Shown: piece after piece, positions 1-9,071 of the stretch | Layout: every line of letters starts with the position of its first letter | Position numbering within the stretch: the stretch's first letter is position 1 | Assembly: GCA_015233365.1 (NCBI GenBank) | Contig: JADFXU010000003.1 | Coordinates: 1-41,306, forward strand | From: Nitrospirota bacterium | Lineage (GTDB): Bacteria > Nitrospirota > Thermodesulfovibrionia > Thermodesulfovibrionales > Dissulfurispiraceae | DNA length: 41,306 bases | Reading direction: 5' to 3' | Position numbers and translations under genes: made by a program | The notes under the pieces: model-generated | Databases searched by the model: none | What the model was told of the DNA's origin: nothing | Seen by the model: the letters and a program-made list of their open reading frames with translations, nothing else

Positions 1-26
1 ATCACACACAATCAGGAGTACAATAA

Positions 27-90
27 AATCATGAACAGGGTGGCAACTTGTTCTTTTAAGATTATAATTAAATCATCAACAGAGTGGCAA
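27..90. repeat. Pair of 20-base direct repeats upstream of the aldo/keto reductase
   Basis: AATCATGAACAGGGTGGCAA at 27-46 recurs as AATCATCAACAGAGTGGCAA at 71-90, with 18 of 20 bases identical. The starts are 44 bases apart, about four helical turns. The pair lies 60-120 bases upstream of the reductase start and may be a tandem regulator site. No regulator gene is adjacent in the window, so this is inference from the repeat alone. Confidence 0.45.
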
Positions 91-118
91 ATAGATGTGA
101 GCAAACTCTACGAAATAG

Positions 119-1135
<1,017 letters not shown>

Positions 1136-1215
1136 GCAGCAAGAACGGAGGGAGCACTCGGGAGAGGACGCCCTTGAGTGAGAACAAAATTTGGTTTAAC
1201 ATGGAGGAAAAAGCA

Positions 1216-2274
1216 ATGACACTGAATGTACTTGGTTACGCAGCACAGTCAGCTAGGGATGCCCTGGCTCCATATCGTTTTGTGCGTCGCGATCCGCGGC
1301 CTGACGATGTGGTTATCCACATCCTCTACTGCGGCGTATGCCACTCGGATTTACATACTGTCCGCAATGACTGGGGTTTCAGTACATACCCGATTGTGCC
1401 GGGCCACGAAATTATCGGCCGCATGATAAGCGTCGGGCCGGATGTCACACGCTTCAAACCAGGCGATCATGTCGGTGTTGGTTGTATGGTCGATTCCTGC
1501 CGTCATTGTGCAGCCTGCGAACAAGGACTGGAACAGTATTGCGAGGAGATCCCGACGTACACCTATGGCGGGATTGATCGTCATGATCGAATGCCCACCT
1601 TCGGCGGTTATTCCGAGAAGATCGTCGTGTCGGATAAATTTGTACTGAAGATTCCTGATGGGCTGGATCTGAAAGGGGGGGCGCCTCTACTGTGCGCCGG
1701 GATTACTACCTGGTCGCCGCTGCGTCACTGGAAAGTGGGCAAGGGCAGTAAGGTGGCGGTTATCGGCCTCGGTGGACTCGGTCATATGGCTCTGAAGCTG
1801 GCGAAAGCGCTGGGTGCTCATGTCACGCTATTTACCAGGTCTTCGGGCAAAGAGAAGGACGCGCGTCGTCTGGGCGCTGATAATGTAGTGCTCTCCACCG
1901 ACAAAGGGCAAATGGCAGCTGTAAAAGGCCGGTTTGAGCTGATAATAGATACCGTACCCTATGCCCATGATCTCAACCCCTATATGCCGTCGCTGACACT
2001 CAACGGCACGCTGGTGCTGGTCGGGTTCCTGGGCGGTCTGGAGCCGGTCTTGAACACCGTTCCGATGATCATGGGGCGCAAATCGGTGGCGGGATCCGTC
2101 ATAGGCGGCATCCCTGAAACCCAGGAATTGCTCGATTTCTGCGGCAAGCATGGCATCACTTCAGATGTCGAAGTGATTATGATACAGGATATCAATGAAG
2201 CGTATGAACGCATGCTGAAAAGCGATGTGAAATACCGCTTTGTGATTGATATGGCGTCGCTCAAAGACAGATAA
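1216..2274 (+). CDS. Zinc-dependent NAD(P) alcohol dehydrogenase (CAD/YahK type)
   Basis: Medium-chain zinc alcohol dehydrogenase that probably reduces aldehydes with NADPH. Catalytic zinc ligands are seen in CGVCHSD and GHE, and the structural zinc Cys cluster in the segment around MVDSCRHCAACEQGLEQYC. The Rossmann glycine motif is GLGGLGHMALKLAKALG. I chose the ATG at 1216 because GGAGG ends 8 bases before it; this gives 352 residues, close to the usual 349-350 of YahK-like enzymes. An upstream TTG at 1174 and ATG at 1201 are open in frame but poorly placed. The gene lies about 80 bases after the aldo/keto reductase, and a broken flavodoxin gene follows 19 bases later. Confidence 0.93.
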   Translation: MTLNVLGYAAQSARDALAPYRFVRRDPRPDDVVIHILYCGVCHSDLHTVRNDWGFSTYPIVPGHEIIGRMISVGPDVTRFKPGDHVGVGCMVDSCRHCAACEQGLEQYCEEIPTYTYGGIDRHDRMPTFGGYSEKIVVSDKFVLKIPDGLDLKGGAPLLCAGITTWSPLRHWKVGKGSKVAVIGLGGLGHMALKLAKALGAHVTLFTRSSGKEKDARRLGADNVVLSTDKGQMAAVKGRFELIIDTVPYAHDLNPYMPSLTLNGTLVLVGFLGGLEPVLNTVPMIMGRKSVAGSVIGGIPETQELLDFCGKHGITSDVEVIMIQDINEAYERMLKSDVKYRFVIDMASLKDR

Positions 2275-2293
2275 TGTGAGGAGGAGGATGCAT

Positions 2294-2383
2294 ATGTCAA
2301 AAAAGGTATTGGTACTGTCTGCAAGCCCGAGAAAAGGCGGAAATTCCGACAAAAACCATTTGGTTGTTATCAGGTGTTATTAG
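2294..2383 (+). pseudogene. N-terminal remnant of a flavodoxin-family (NADPH-dependent FMN reductase type) gene
   Basis: A strong ribosome site (GAGGAGGA) precedes an ATG and codons for MSKKVLVLSASPRKGGNSD. This is the typical FMN-binding first strand and loop (SASPRKGGNS) of flavodoxin-like oxidoreductases. After residue 19 the similarity stops, and the frame ends ten codons later at a TAG. The full protein should be about 180-200 residues, so only the 5' end survives. It follows the alcohol dehydrogenase by 19 bases, as part of a former three-gene unit. The break probably marks the edge of the efflux-island rearrangement. Confidence 0.7.
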
Positions 2384-2581
2384 AAATTCAAGAGAGTGCA
2401 ATGTGCCCAGTCAATTTTAGGGAGTACTTTGCGCCGACAAAGTCCTCGCGGTTTTGCGGAGTAGGAGGGGTGGTTTGAAGTTATGGAATACAGATAAAGA
2501 CAGAGGTGGAGATGCCCTTCACTTATCAGCTTCCAAATCATCGGGAACATTTTGCACCAATGAAGAGTGCAACATTGCGGG

Positions 2582-2704
2582 TCATACAGTGATGGCTTCC
2601 CTCAGTATTTTAGCCTTTAGCTCAGGTATAACATCATTTTTAGGGATCAGGTCAACCTTGGTTTTCAGAATTTTACTGAGGTACTGTTCTGCTCCGATAA
2701 GGTC
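2582..2704 (-). pseudogene. C-terminal remnant of an MNT-type nucleotidyltransferase gene (antitoxin-like)
   Basis: Reading the minus strand from about 2704 down to a TGA at 2582-2584 gives LIGAEQYLSKILKTKVDLIP and then an ending PELKAKILREAITV. This fits the last part of small MNT-domain nucleotidyltransferases (MntA-like, usual partners of HEPN toxins), which end in 'KVDLV...L.P.L...IL.EA..V'. The nucleotide-binding GSxxRG part is absent. The fragment overlaps the cusA tail in a different frame. No HEPN gene is visible downstream (2384-2581 holds nothing I recognise). Assignment is by motif memory, not by a search. Confidence 0.6.
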
Positions 2705-5700
2705 AGCTTCTGTTCCCTGAATTCCCTTCCCTTCCAAAGCATATATATGGCTGGATAGATGATGAGTTCGAGTATGGTCGAAGTGACCACGCCTCCGACC
2801 ATTGGGGCAGCGATTCTCTTCATCACATCCGATCCTGTGCCGTGGCTGAACATGATCGGTATCAGTCCGGCAAGGATAACGGCGACAGTCATGATTTTGG
2901 GCCTGATCCTTTTCACTGCTCCGTACATGATAGCCTCTTTCAGGGATTCAGGGCCGGTCAGTTTCCCTTCTTTTTTCCACTTTTCGTATGCCAGTTCGAG
3001 GTACAGGAGCATCACGACCCCGGTCTCCGCATCCAGACCGGCCAGTGCTATGATTCCAACCCATACCGCAATGCTCATGTTGTAGCCCAGCAGATATAGA
3101 AGCCAGAACGATCCCACAAGCGAGAAAGGCACGGCCATGAGCACGATCCCGGTCTTGACAAAAGACTTCGTGTTGAAATAGATGAGGACAAAGATAACAA
3201 ACAGTGTGAACGGTATAACCATCTTCAGCCTTTCGTGGGTCTTCACCAGGTATTCGTACTCTCCGCTCCATTCAAGACGGTATCCGGCAGGTATTGCAAG
3301 GGAAGAGACCTTCTTTTTGGCATCATCAACATATCCGCCCACGTCCCTGCCCGCAAAGTCTATATAGACGTAAGAGGTAAGCAATCCTTCCTCGCTCTTT
3401 ATTGCGGTAGGTCCCCTGACTATTTTGATGTCGGCGAGTTCCCCGAGGGGGACCTGCATAATTCTCGGCTGTACCGGCATCCCCTGAGCAGCGGCAGGAG
3501 CCGGGCCTTCCATTACAGGGACCAGCACCCGCCTGATGTCTTCTGCACTGCTCCTCATGTCCCTGAAATACCGTACGTTTACAGGATACCTCTCCCTTCC
3601 TTCAACAGTAGTCGTGAGGTTCATGCCGCCGACAGCGGACTGAATAATATCCTGCACGTCCTTGACAGTGAGGCCATACCGCGCAGCCGCTTCCCGCTTC
3701 ACATCAATATCGAAGAAATAGCCGGTAGTGACACGCTCTGCGTAAACGCTCCGTGTACCGGGGACATCCTGTATCCGTTTTTCGATTTCAAGGCCGATGC
3801 GCTCGATCTCTTCAAGGTTGGCTCCCAGTATCTTGATACCCACCGGAGTCCTGATGCCGGTGGAAAGCATATCTATACGCGCCTTGATCGGCATTGTAAA
3901 TGAATTGGCGACTCCCGGTATGGTAAGCGCATCGTTCATCTCGAATTTGAGTTTCTCCACCGTCATCCCCGGCCTCCACTGCGATTCGGGTTTCAGGTTG
4001 ACAACGGTCTCGAACATTTCAAGAGGCGCGGGATCAGTAGGGGTTTCGGCGCGTCCTGCCTTGCCGAATACCTGCGACACCTCAGGTATCCGCATCAGGA
4101 TACGGTCCTGAAGCCGGATCAGCCTGGATACTTCAGAGACAGAAGCCGCAGGCACTGTTACCGGCATATACATCAGTGAACCTTCATATAGCGGAGGCAT
4201 AAATTCAGAGCCCAGTTTGGTATACGGATATGCAGTCAACCCCATGATGATGACTGCGAGGATGATTACGGTTTTTTTGTAGCCGAGTGCAATCTTCGCG
4301 ACCGGCCCGTAAACCTTATGAAGTATGCGGCTGACCGGGTGTTTTTCCTCAGGGTAAATGGTGAAGAAATATTTAATGACAGGCACCTTGCCGAGCCTGC
4401 TTTCCCTGATGAAGAGCGACATGAGGACGGGAGTGAGAGTAACTGCGAGGAAGGATGAAAACAACATGGCAAAGGTCTTTGTATAGGCCAGGGGTTTGAA
4501 AAGCCTCCCTGCCTGCGCCTGGAGCGTGAACACAGGAAGAAACCCTACCGTAATAACAAGCAGCGAGAAAAAGAGCGACGGCCCTACCTCTTTGGCAGCG
4601 TCTATTATCACATCGGTCCTGCTGCAATACAGCTCGCGGTTACACTCCCACGTTTCCATCTTCTTGTGGGCATTCTCGACCATGATGATCGAGGCATCGA
4701 CCATGGCCCCGATAGCAATGGCTATGCCGCTCAGGCTCATGATATTGGAAGTGACTCCAAGAAAGTGCATGCAGATAAACGAGATGATGATTGCCACGGG
4801 AAGAGTGAGGATTACGACAAGGGCGCTCGGCAGATGAAACAGGAATATGATGCAGACCGCGCTCACTGCAATCGACAGTTTGACGATTTCCTCTTTAAGG
4901 GTGTCTATTGACCGATGTATAAGGTCCGACCGGTCATAAGTGACAACAATCTTCACTCCTTTGGGAAGACTCGGCTCAATATCGGTCTTCAACTTCTGCT
5001 TCACCCTGTCTATTACACTGAGGACATTCTGACCGAACCTGACTACAACTATGCCCCCGGCCGCCTCACCTTTTCCATCGAGTTCGGCAAGCCCCCGGCG
5101 AATCTCAGGGCCAAGCTGCACACGGGCGATGTCCCTTAAATAAACGGGAGTCCCGGATATGCTGGCGCCGACAGGGATATTTTCGATGTCCCCAATGCTT
5201 TTAATATATCCCTTTCCCCTGACCATATATTCTGTGCCCGAGAATTCCAGTACCCTGCCCTCCACATCCTGGTTGCTTTTCCCGACCGCATCGAGCACTT
5301 TTGGCAGAGCTATGTTATAGGCCAGAAGCTTATTCGGATCAATGGTGATCTGGTATTGTTTGACAAAGCCGCCGATGCTCGCCACCTGTGACACGCCCGG
5401 CACGCTTTCAAGGGCCAGCTTCACATTATAGTCCTGAATGGAACGCAACTCAGCCAGGTTGTGGCCGCCTGTCTCATCAACCAGGGCATATTCGAAGCCC
5501 CACCCGACGCCCGTGCCATCGGGGCCGAGGACAGGATTTACATCGACAGGTATCTTGTTCTTTACTGCCTGGAGGTATTCCAGCACCCGGGTCCGCGCCC
5601 AGTAGATATCGGTGCCTTCCTTAAAGATAACATATATAAAGGAACTGCCCAGGAATGAAAAGCCCCGAACAGCCTGCACTTCAGGGGCCGCCAGGAGAGT

Positions 5701-5913
5701 CGATGATATCGGGTAGGTTATCTGGTCCTCGACAAGGTCAGGGCTCCTGCCGCTCCAGTCCGTGAAAACAATGACCTGGGTGTCGCTCAGGTCCGGAATG
5801 GCGTCGAGCGGAGTTTTTTTCAGTGCCCAATAACCCCAGACAATAAGGAATGCCACGAGAAGAAAGATGACAAACTTGTTCCTGGCGCTGTACTCGATTA
5901 TCCTTGCGATCAT
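2665..5913 (-). CDS. cusA: Heavy-metal efflux RND transporter, CusA/CzcA family (Cu/Ag-like)
   Basis: Inner-membrane proton/metal antiporter of the HME-RND type, the pump of a CusCBA tripartite system. Its 1082 residues fit the family. Visible features are the N-terminal helix followed by PLDAIPDLSDTQVIV, the TM4 proton-relay segment AIGAMVDASIIMVENAHKKM, the porter motif IDMLSTGIRTP, and the C-terminal repeat unit GIIALAGLDAETGVVMLLYL. Overall similarity is to CusA (Cu(I)/Ag(I)) rather than CzcA, but I could not assign the three-methionine site, so the metal is inferred. The start overlaps the cusB stop by one base. The last 14 or so residues (after GREFREQ) are read out of frame through an MNT gene fragment, so the natural C-terminus has been replaced. 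Confidence 0.93.
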   Translation of the reverse strand: MIARIIEYSARNKFVIFLLVAFLIVWGYWALKKTPLDAIPDLSDTQVIVFTDWSGRSPDLVEDQITYPISSTLLAAPEVQAVRGFSFLGSSFIYVIFKEGTDIYWARTRVLEYLQAVKNKIPVDVNPVLGPDGTGVGWGFEYALVDETGGHNLAELRSIQDYNVKLALESVPGVSQVASIGGFVKQYQITIDPNKLLAYNIALPKVLDAVGKSNQDVEGRVLEFSGTEYMVRGKGYIKSIGDIENIPVGASISGTPVYLRDIARVQLGPEIRRGLAELDGKGEAAGGIVVVRFGQNVLSVIDRVKQKLKTDIEPSLPKGVKIVVTYDRSDLIHRSIDTLKEEIVKLSIAVSAVCIIFLFHLPSALVVILTLPVAIIISFICMHFLGVTSNIMSLSGIAIAIGAMVDASIIMVENAHKKMETWECNRELYCSRTDVIIDAAKEVGPSLFFSLLVITVGFLPVFTLQAQAGRLFKPLAYTKTFAMLFSSFLAVTLTPVLMSLFIRESRLGKVPVIKYFFTIYPEEKHPVSRILHKVYGPVAKIALGYKKTVIILAVIIMGLTAYPYTKLGSEFMPPLYEGSLMYMPVTVPAASVSEVSRLIRLQDRILMRIPEVSQVFGKAGRAETPTDPAPLEMFETVVNLKPESQWRPGMTVEKLKFEMNDALTIPGVANSFTMPIKARIDMLSTGIRTPVGIKILGANLEEIERIGLEIEKRIQDVPGTRSVYAERVTTGYFFDIDVKREAAARYGLTVKDVQDIIQSAVGGMNLTTTVEGRERYPVNVRYFRDMRSSAEDIRRVLVPVMEGPAPAAAQGMPVQPRIMQVPLGELADIKIVRGPTAIKSEEGLLTSYVYIDFAGRDVGGYVDDAKKKVSSLAIPAGYRLEWSGEYEYLVKTHERLKMVIPFTLFVIFVLIYFNTKSFVKTGIVLMAVPFSLVGSFWLLYLLGYNMSIAVWVGIIALAGLDAETGVVMLLYLELAYEKWKKEGKLTGPESLKEAIMYGAVKRIRPKIMTVAVILAGLIPIMFSHGTGSDVMKRIAAPMVGGVVTSTILELIIYPAIYMLWKGREFREQKLTLSEQNSTSVKF

Positions 5914-7091
5914 TATTTAACGATCCCTTTCAGTTTCGCTTCGGAATCGATCAGGAAGTTCGCAGCTGACGCAACACGCTCGCCGGCCTTGAGACCCGAA
6001 GTAATCTCGACCATCCCATCGGCCCTTATTCCTATGCCGACTTCGCGCGGTTCGAAATTGCCTTCTCCCTTGTCAACATAGACCACCTGTCGCTTACCTG
6101 CATCAAGAACTGCATCATCCGGAATAACGAGCTTATTGCCGAGGTTGATCTTTACCCCGACATTGGTATACATCTGCGGCTTCAGCTTATTGCCGGGATT
6201 CGGGATGGTAAACCGCACCTTGGCGGAGCGGGTATCGCCGGCAATGGTAGGGTAAACATAGTCGATTGTTGATGCAAATTCCTTCCCCGGGAAATAGCTC
6301 AGGCTGATCATCGCCTTATCTCCTGTTTTTATAAGAGGAAGTTCGTATTCAAAGATATCGGACAATATCCACACCGTCGAAAGATCGGCGATATCGAAGA
6401 GCTTTTCGCCCGGCATGGCACGCATGCCCTGGAAAGCCATCTTCTGCACTACGTAACCGCTTACCGGGCTGTAAATGGTAAGAGTCCGCACCGGTTTTCC
6501 GGTTTGCTCGATCTTGTCTATTTGCTCATCGGAAATGTCCATAAGCCGCAATCTCTGCCGGGCCCCTTCGACTATCGCTTTTGAATCGTTTGCAAGCATA
6601 GAGCCCACCATATCATTTTTGACAGACCTGTTCTTCTTGTCCCATTGCAGCAGGTTGATAAACTCCTGCTGGGTCGCCAGAAGTTCCGGGCTGTAAATCT
6701 CAGCAAGCTGCTCTCCCCTGCGCACGTACCTGCCCGTGTAATCAACATGGAGTTTTTCTATCCACCCCTCGAATTTTGTATTAACGGTGGCGAGCCGCCG
6801 CTCGTCGTATTGCACCACGCCCACTGTCCTGATGATCTTCTGGAGCGGCTTTATCGCGGCAACGACAGTTTTGATGCCAATAAGCTGCTGCTTTTCCGGC
6901 GGGATTTCGACAGTCGGCGCCTCCTCCTGCTCCTGCTCCGCAGTAGTGGCCTGCTGCACCGGCTGGACTGTCACCGCTTGCTGGATGGGTGCGGGTTTCT
7001 TACTGCCATGTAAAAGATTATTTTGAAAGACATAGATCACAACCGCCAGGGCAATGATTCCGGAGATGACAATAACAACTTTTTTTCTCAT
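5913..7091 (-). CDS. cusB: RND efflux periplasmic adaptor (CusB-like membrane fusion protein)
   Basis: Periplasmic adaptor that links the CusA pump to the outer-membrane channel. One N-terminal membrane anchor (VVIVISGIIALAVVIYVFQ) is followed by a Pro/Gln/Glu-rich linker, then the barrel-sandwich and hairpin region (VNTKFEGWIEKLHVDYTGRY, YSPELLATQQEFI) and beta-barrel strands. It ends in a membrane-proximal domain (GLKAGERVASAANFLIDSE) typical of CusB. The ATG at 7091 is preferred over an in-frame TTG at 7097 because GGGGA lies 7-8 bases before the ATG; it gives 392 residues. Two bases separate it from the cusC stop, and it overlaps cusA by one base, so translation is coupled. The N-terminal Met-rich metal site of E. 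coli CusB is not obvious here. Confidence 0.92.
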   Translation of the reverse strand: MRKKVVIVISGIIALAVVIYVFQNNLLHGSKKPAPIQQAVTVQPVQQATTAEQEQEEAPTVEIPPEKQQLIGIKTVVAAIKPLQKIIRTVGVVQYDERRLATVNTKFEGWIEKLHVDYTGRYVRRGEQLAEIYSPELLATQQEFINLLQWDKKNRSVKNDMVGSMLANDSKAIVEGARQRLRLMDISDEQIDKIEQTGKPVRTLTIYSPVSGYVVQKMAFQGMRAMPGEKLFDIADLSTVWILSDIFEYELPLIKTGDKAMISLSYFPGKEFASTIDYVYPTIAGDTRSAKVRFTIPNPGNKLKPQMYTNVGVKINLGNKLVIPDDAVLDAGKRQVVYVDKGEGNFEPREVGIGIRADGMVEITSGLKAGERVASAANFLIDSEAKLKGIVK

Positions 7092-7093
7092 TT

Positions 7094-8389
7094 TCAATTC
7101 CCCTTCCGGTTTTTGACAGCAGCGCCAGTCAACCCGGCTGCCGCCTCGATCCGCGCTATTGCCTTTTCATGCTCAGAAAACTGCAACCAGTAGGATATTT
7201 CGTAATCTATGATCGATTTCAGTCTTGTTATAACGGTGAGTGCGTCGTTTGAACCTGTCCTGTATCCGGACAGGGAAAACTCGACATCCTGCAAGCCCTT
7301 TGGAATGAGCCCGTCTTTGTAAAGCTGCATAAGCTTATCAGACGCCCTGATCATAGCATAGTTGTCCCTGATTCCAGAGGCTATCATCAGCCTGGCCGAT
7401 TCTTTTTCGCTTCTGGCTTCGCCAAGAGACGCTTCGGCTTCGTACACCGCCTGCCGTTGTTTAGTCCTGTAAAAGATCGGTATATTTATTGTCGTTGTAA
7501 GACTCCACATATCTTCAAAGCTATTTCCGCGCGGGAAATAACTGCCCGTCACTGTGAAATCCGGGTAGTAATCCTTTTTTGCAATCGCAACCTTTGTTTC
7601 AGCAGCATCGATCTTCTTGTCCAGGGATTTGAGTTCGGGAGATTGCTCGTTCGCCATCGCAATCAATTCATTGAGCGAATAGATCAGGTCTGAGTGCGGC
7701 AGATCAGCCGGCCTTCCGAGCGGCGCATCGGCCTGCCTGCCCACAGTTGTATTCATCATGGCGTCGAGGGCCTCCACTTTCTGCCTCAGCATCGTCTCCC
7801 TTTCGAGAAGCATATATTTCTCTGTCTGGGCCATCAAAACTTCCTGCTGCGACCCTTTACCGGTGGAATAACGGGCAAGCGCGGCATCTTCCACCTGTGT
7901 AAAAAGGTTGGTCCTCTCATTTATCAGGTCAATATTTTTATATGTGCTATACAAATCGAAATAGATCTCCTTCACCTTCGCAATTATTCTCAGGCGGAGG
8001 GCCTCATAATAAGCGCCCATGCTTTCCGATTCTTTCGATGCAGCCTCTCCCTTCAGGGCCAGCTTGCCGGGAAAAGGAAACGTCTGCGCGACTGCGACTA
8101 TGCCCTGGCTGTTGGGATTGTCCGGATTGCCATAAGTGAATCTCCTGAACCCTTCGTTCTGATAGCCGAACGTGATCATAGGGTCAGGGAGCGTCTTTGC
8201 CTGTGGTATGCGATATTCTGCCGCAGATGTTCTGTACCCGGAGGCATGAAGATCGGGACTGTTCTTGAGCGCTTCTTCAATAAGCTGCTGCAGATTCAGG
8301 TCATCGGCCCGGACCTGCGCTGCAGCGAGAAAGAAAATTGCAAAAGCTGCAAGGCAGGAAAGGGCGATGGACAGGCGGTTATGCGCCAT
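7094..8389 (-). CDS. cusC: Outer-membrane efflux channel, TolC/CusC family
   Basis: Trimeric outer-membrane channel of the efflux system. Residues 1-28 form a Sec signal peptide ending VRA-DD. The two OEP repeats follow: the first includes LQQLIEEALKNSPDL and the family motif PDPMITFGYQNEG, the second begins near the Asn-Glu-Gln-Ser-Pro-Glu-Leu segment. Long predicted alpha-hairpins follow each. Its 431 residues are normal. The ribosome site AAGGAGG is 8 bases before the ATG. The gene lies 21 bases after the small YtkA-like gene and 2 bases before cusB, so the operon order is ytkA-like, cusC, cusB, cusA. It lacks the lipobox Cys of E. coli CusC. Confidence 0.9.
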   Translation of the reverse strand: MAHNRLSIALSCLAAFAIFFLAAAQVRADDLNLQQLIEEALKNSPDLHASGYRTSAAEYRIPQAKTLPDPMITFGYQNEGFRRFTYGNPDNPNSQGIVAVAQTFPFPGKLALKGEAASKESESMGAYYEALRLRIIAKVKEIYFDLYSTYKNIDLINERTNLFTQVEDAALARYSTGKGSQQEVLMAQTEKYMLLERETMLRQKVEALDAMMNTTVGRQADAPLGRPADLPHSDLIYSLNELIAMANEQSPELKSLDKKIDAAETKVAIAKKDYYPDFTVTGSYFPRGNSFEDMWSLTTTINIPIFYRTKQRQAVYEAEASLGEARSEKESARLMIASGIRDNYAMIRASDKLMQLYKDGLIPKGLQDVEFSLSGYRTGSNDALTVITRLKSIIDYEISYWLQFSEHEKAIARIEAAAGLTGAAVKNRKGN

Positions 8390-8410
8390 TACGCTATCCT
8401 CCTTCGTATG

Positions 8411-8800
8411 CTACTGGGCATCAACATTAAACTTGACAGTTGAAGTCTTGCCGCCCTTTGTGATCTTGACTGCTATATTCCATGGTCCTGAACTGGACAG
8501 GTTCATTTTAGCAGTATATGTCTGGCCGTTCAACATAGCGTCGGTTTTGTAATTCATAGCGGCCATACCCGGCATCGCCGGCATGGAATATTCTACTTTT
8601 ACCTTTGCGTCGGTCACATACTTGCCAGCAACGTCTTTTACGGTAACAGTTACATTGTTGTTACCTACAACCGGCGGGTTTTTATCGAGCCTTATCTCTA
8701 CATTATAGTCACCAGCCTTCTGGTTGACTTCCAGTCCTTTTGCGTAAGCTACACCTACCATCAACACGACTGCCAGGATTAATATCATTAACCGTTTCAT
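8411..8800 (-). CDS. YtkA/FixH-like periplasmic protein, paralog A
   Basis: Small secreted protein of 129 residues with a signal peptide (MKRLMILILAVVLMVGVAYA, cleaved before KGLEV) and one immunoglobulin-like YtkA/FixH domain. The domain shows GDYNVEIRLDKNPPVVGNN, the Met-rich stretch YSMPAMPGMAAMNYK, and a closing GPWNIAVKITKGGK. It is the first gene of the cusCBA operon, so a periplasmic role in Cu(I)/Ag(I) delivery or sensing is likely but not shown; the Met residues would suit a soft metal. The ribosome site GGAGG lies 6 bases before the ATG. The shared direct-repeat box is at 8857-8874. Its 5' third is nearly identical in DNA to paralog B at 10221-10610. Confidence 0.85.
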   Translation of the reverse strand: MKRLMILILAVVLMVGVAYAKGLEVNQKAGDYNVEIRLDKNPPVVGNNNVTVTVKDVAGKYVTDAKVKVEYSMPAMPGMAAMNYKTDAMLNGQTYTAKMNLSSSGPWNIAVKITKGGKTSTVKFNVDAQ

Positions 8801-8838
8801 AAAGTACCTCCTAATGCATATTGTTGAACTTATTGTAA

Positions 8839-8874
8839 ATTATACTACACGCTGCGTGTGAAGAAAATATGAAG
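8839..8874 (-). promoter_or_regulatory. Promoter and direct-repeat operator of the ytkA-like/cusCBA operon
   Basis: On the minus strand CTTCATATTTTCTTCACA (8874-8857) is an 11-base-period direct repeat, followed after 12 bases by a perfect TATAAT (8844-8839). The same box precedes four other island units. The 7+4+7 layout is like PhoB/OmpR-family binding sites. The distance to the -10 is 12 bases here but 7 at the three other minus-strand copies, so this promoter may be driven differently. Confidence 0.65.
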
Positions 8875-9010
8875 AATAATTATTTCTTGTCCAAACTACA
8901 TTGTCCAAACTACCTGTTGCCATCCTTTTCTCCCGGGTATATACTGCCTACACAGTATATGAAAAAGACTTCCATGTTGATAATAGGGTTTTCCTGCCTT
9001 AGACCTGACG

Positions 9011-9042
9011 TTCATAATTTATTCATAATTGTGTTTTATGAT
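9011..9042 (+). promoter_or_regulatory. Direct-repeat operator and -10 of the candidate selenoprotein gene
   Basis: GTTCATAATTTATTCATA (9010-9027) matches the box found before the YtkA-like genes, with TTCATA repeated at an 11-base period. A TATGAT -10 element follows at 9037-9042, nine bases after the second half-site. The gene start is 30 bases further on, after an AGGAGG ribosome site. Confidence 0.6.
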
Positions 9043-9071
9043 TCAACTATTAATAAAGGAGGTGAGTAGCT

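Noticed and set aside
2454..2720. 88-residue plus-strand frame downstream of the flavodoxin stub
   Set aside because: Antisense to the MNT fragment and the cusA end; not coding in itself.
3235..3903. 222-residue open frame opposite cusA
   Set aside because: Lies fully antisense to a clear RND gene, with no ribosome site or recognisable domain.
7694..8443. 249-residue open frame opposite cusC
   Set aside because: Antisense shadow of the outer-membrane channel gene; composition is not protein-like.
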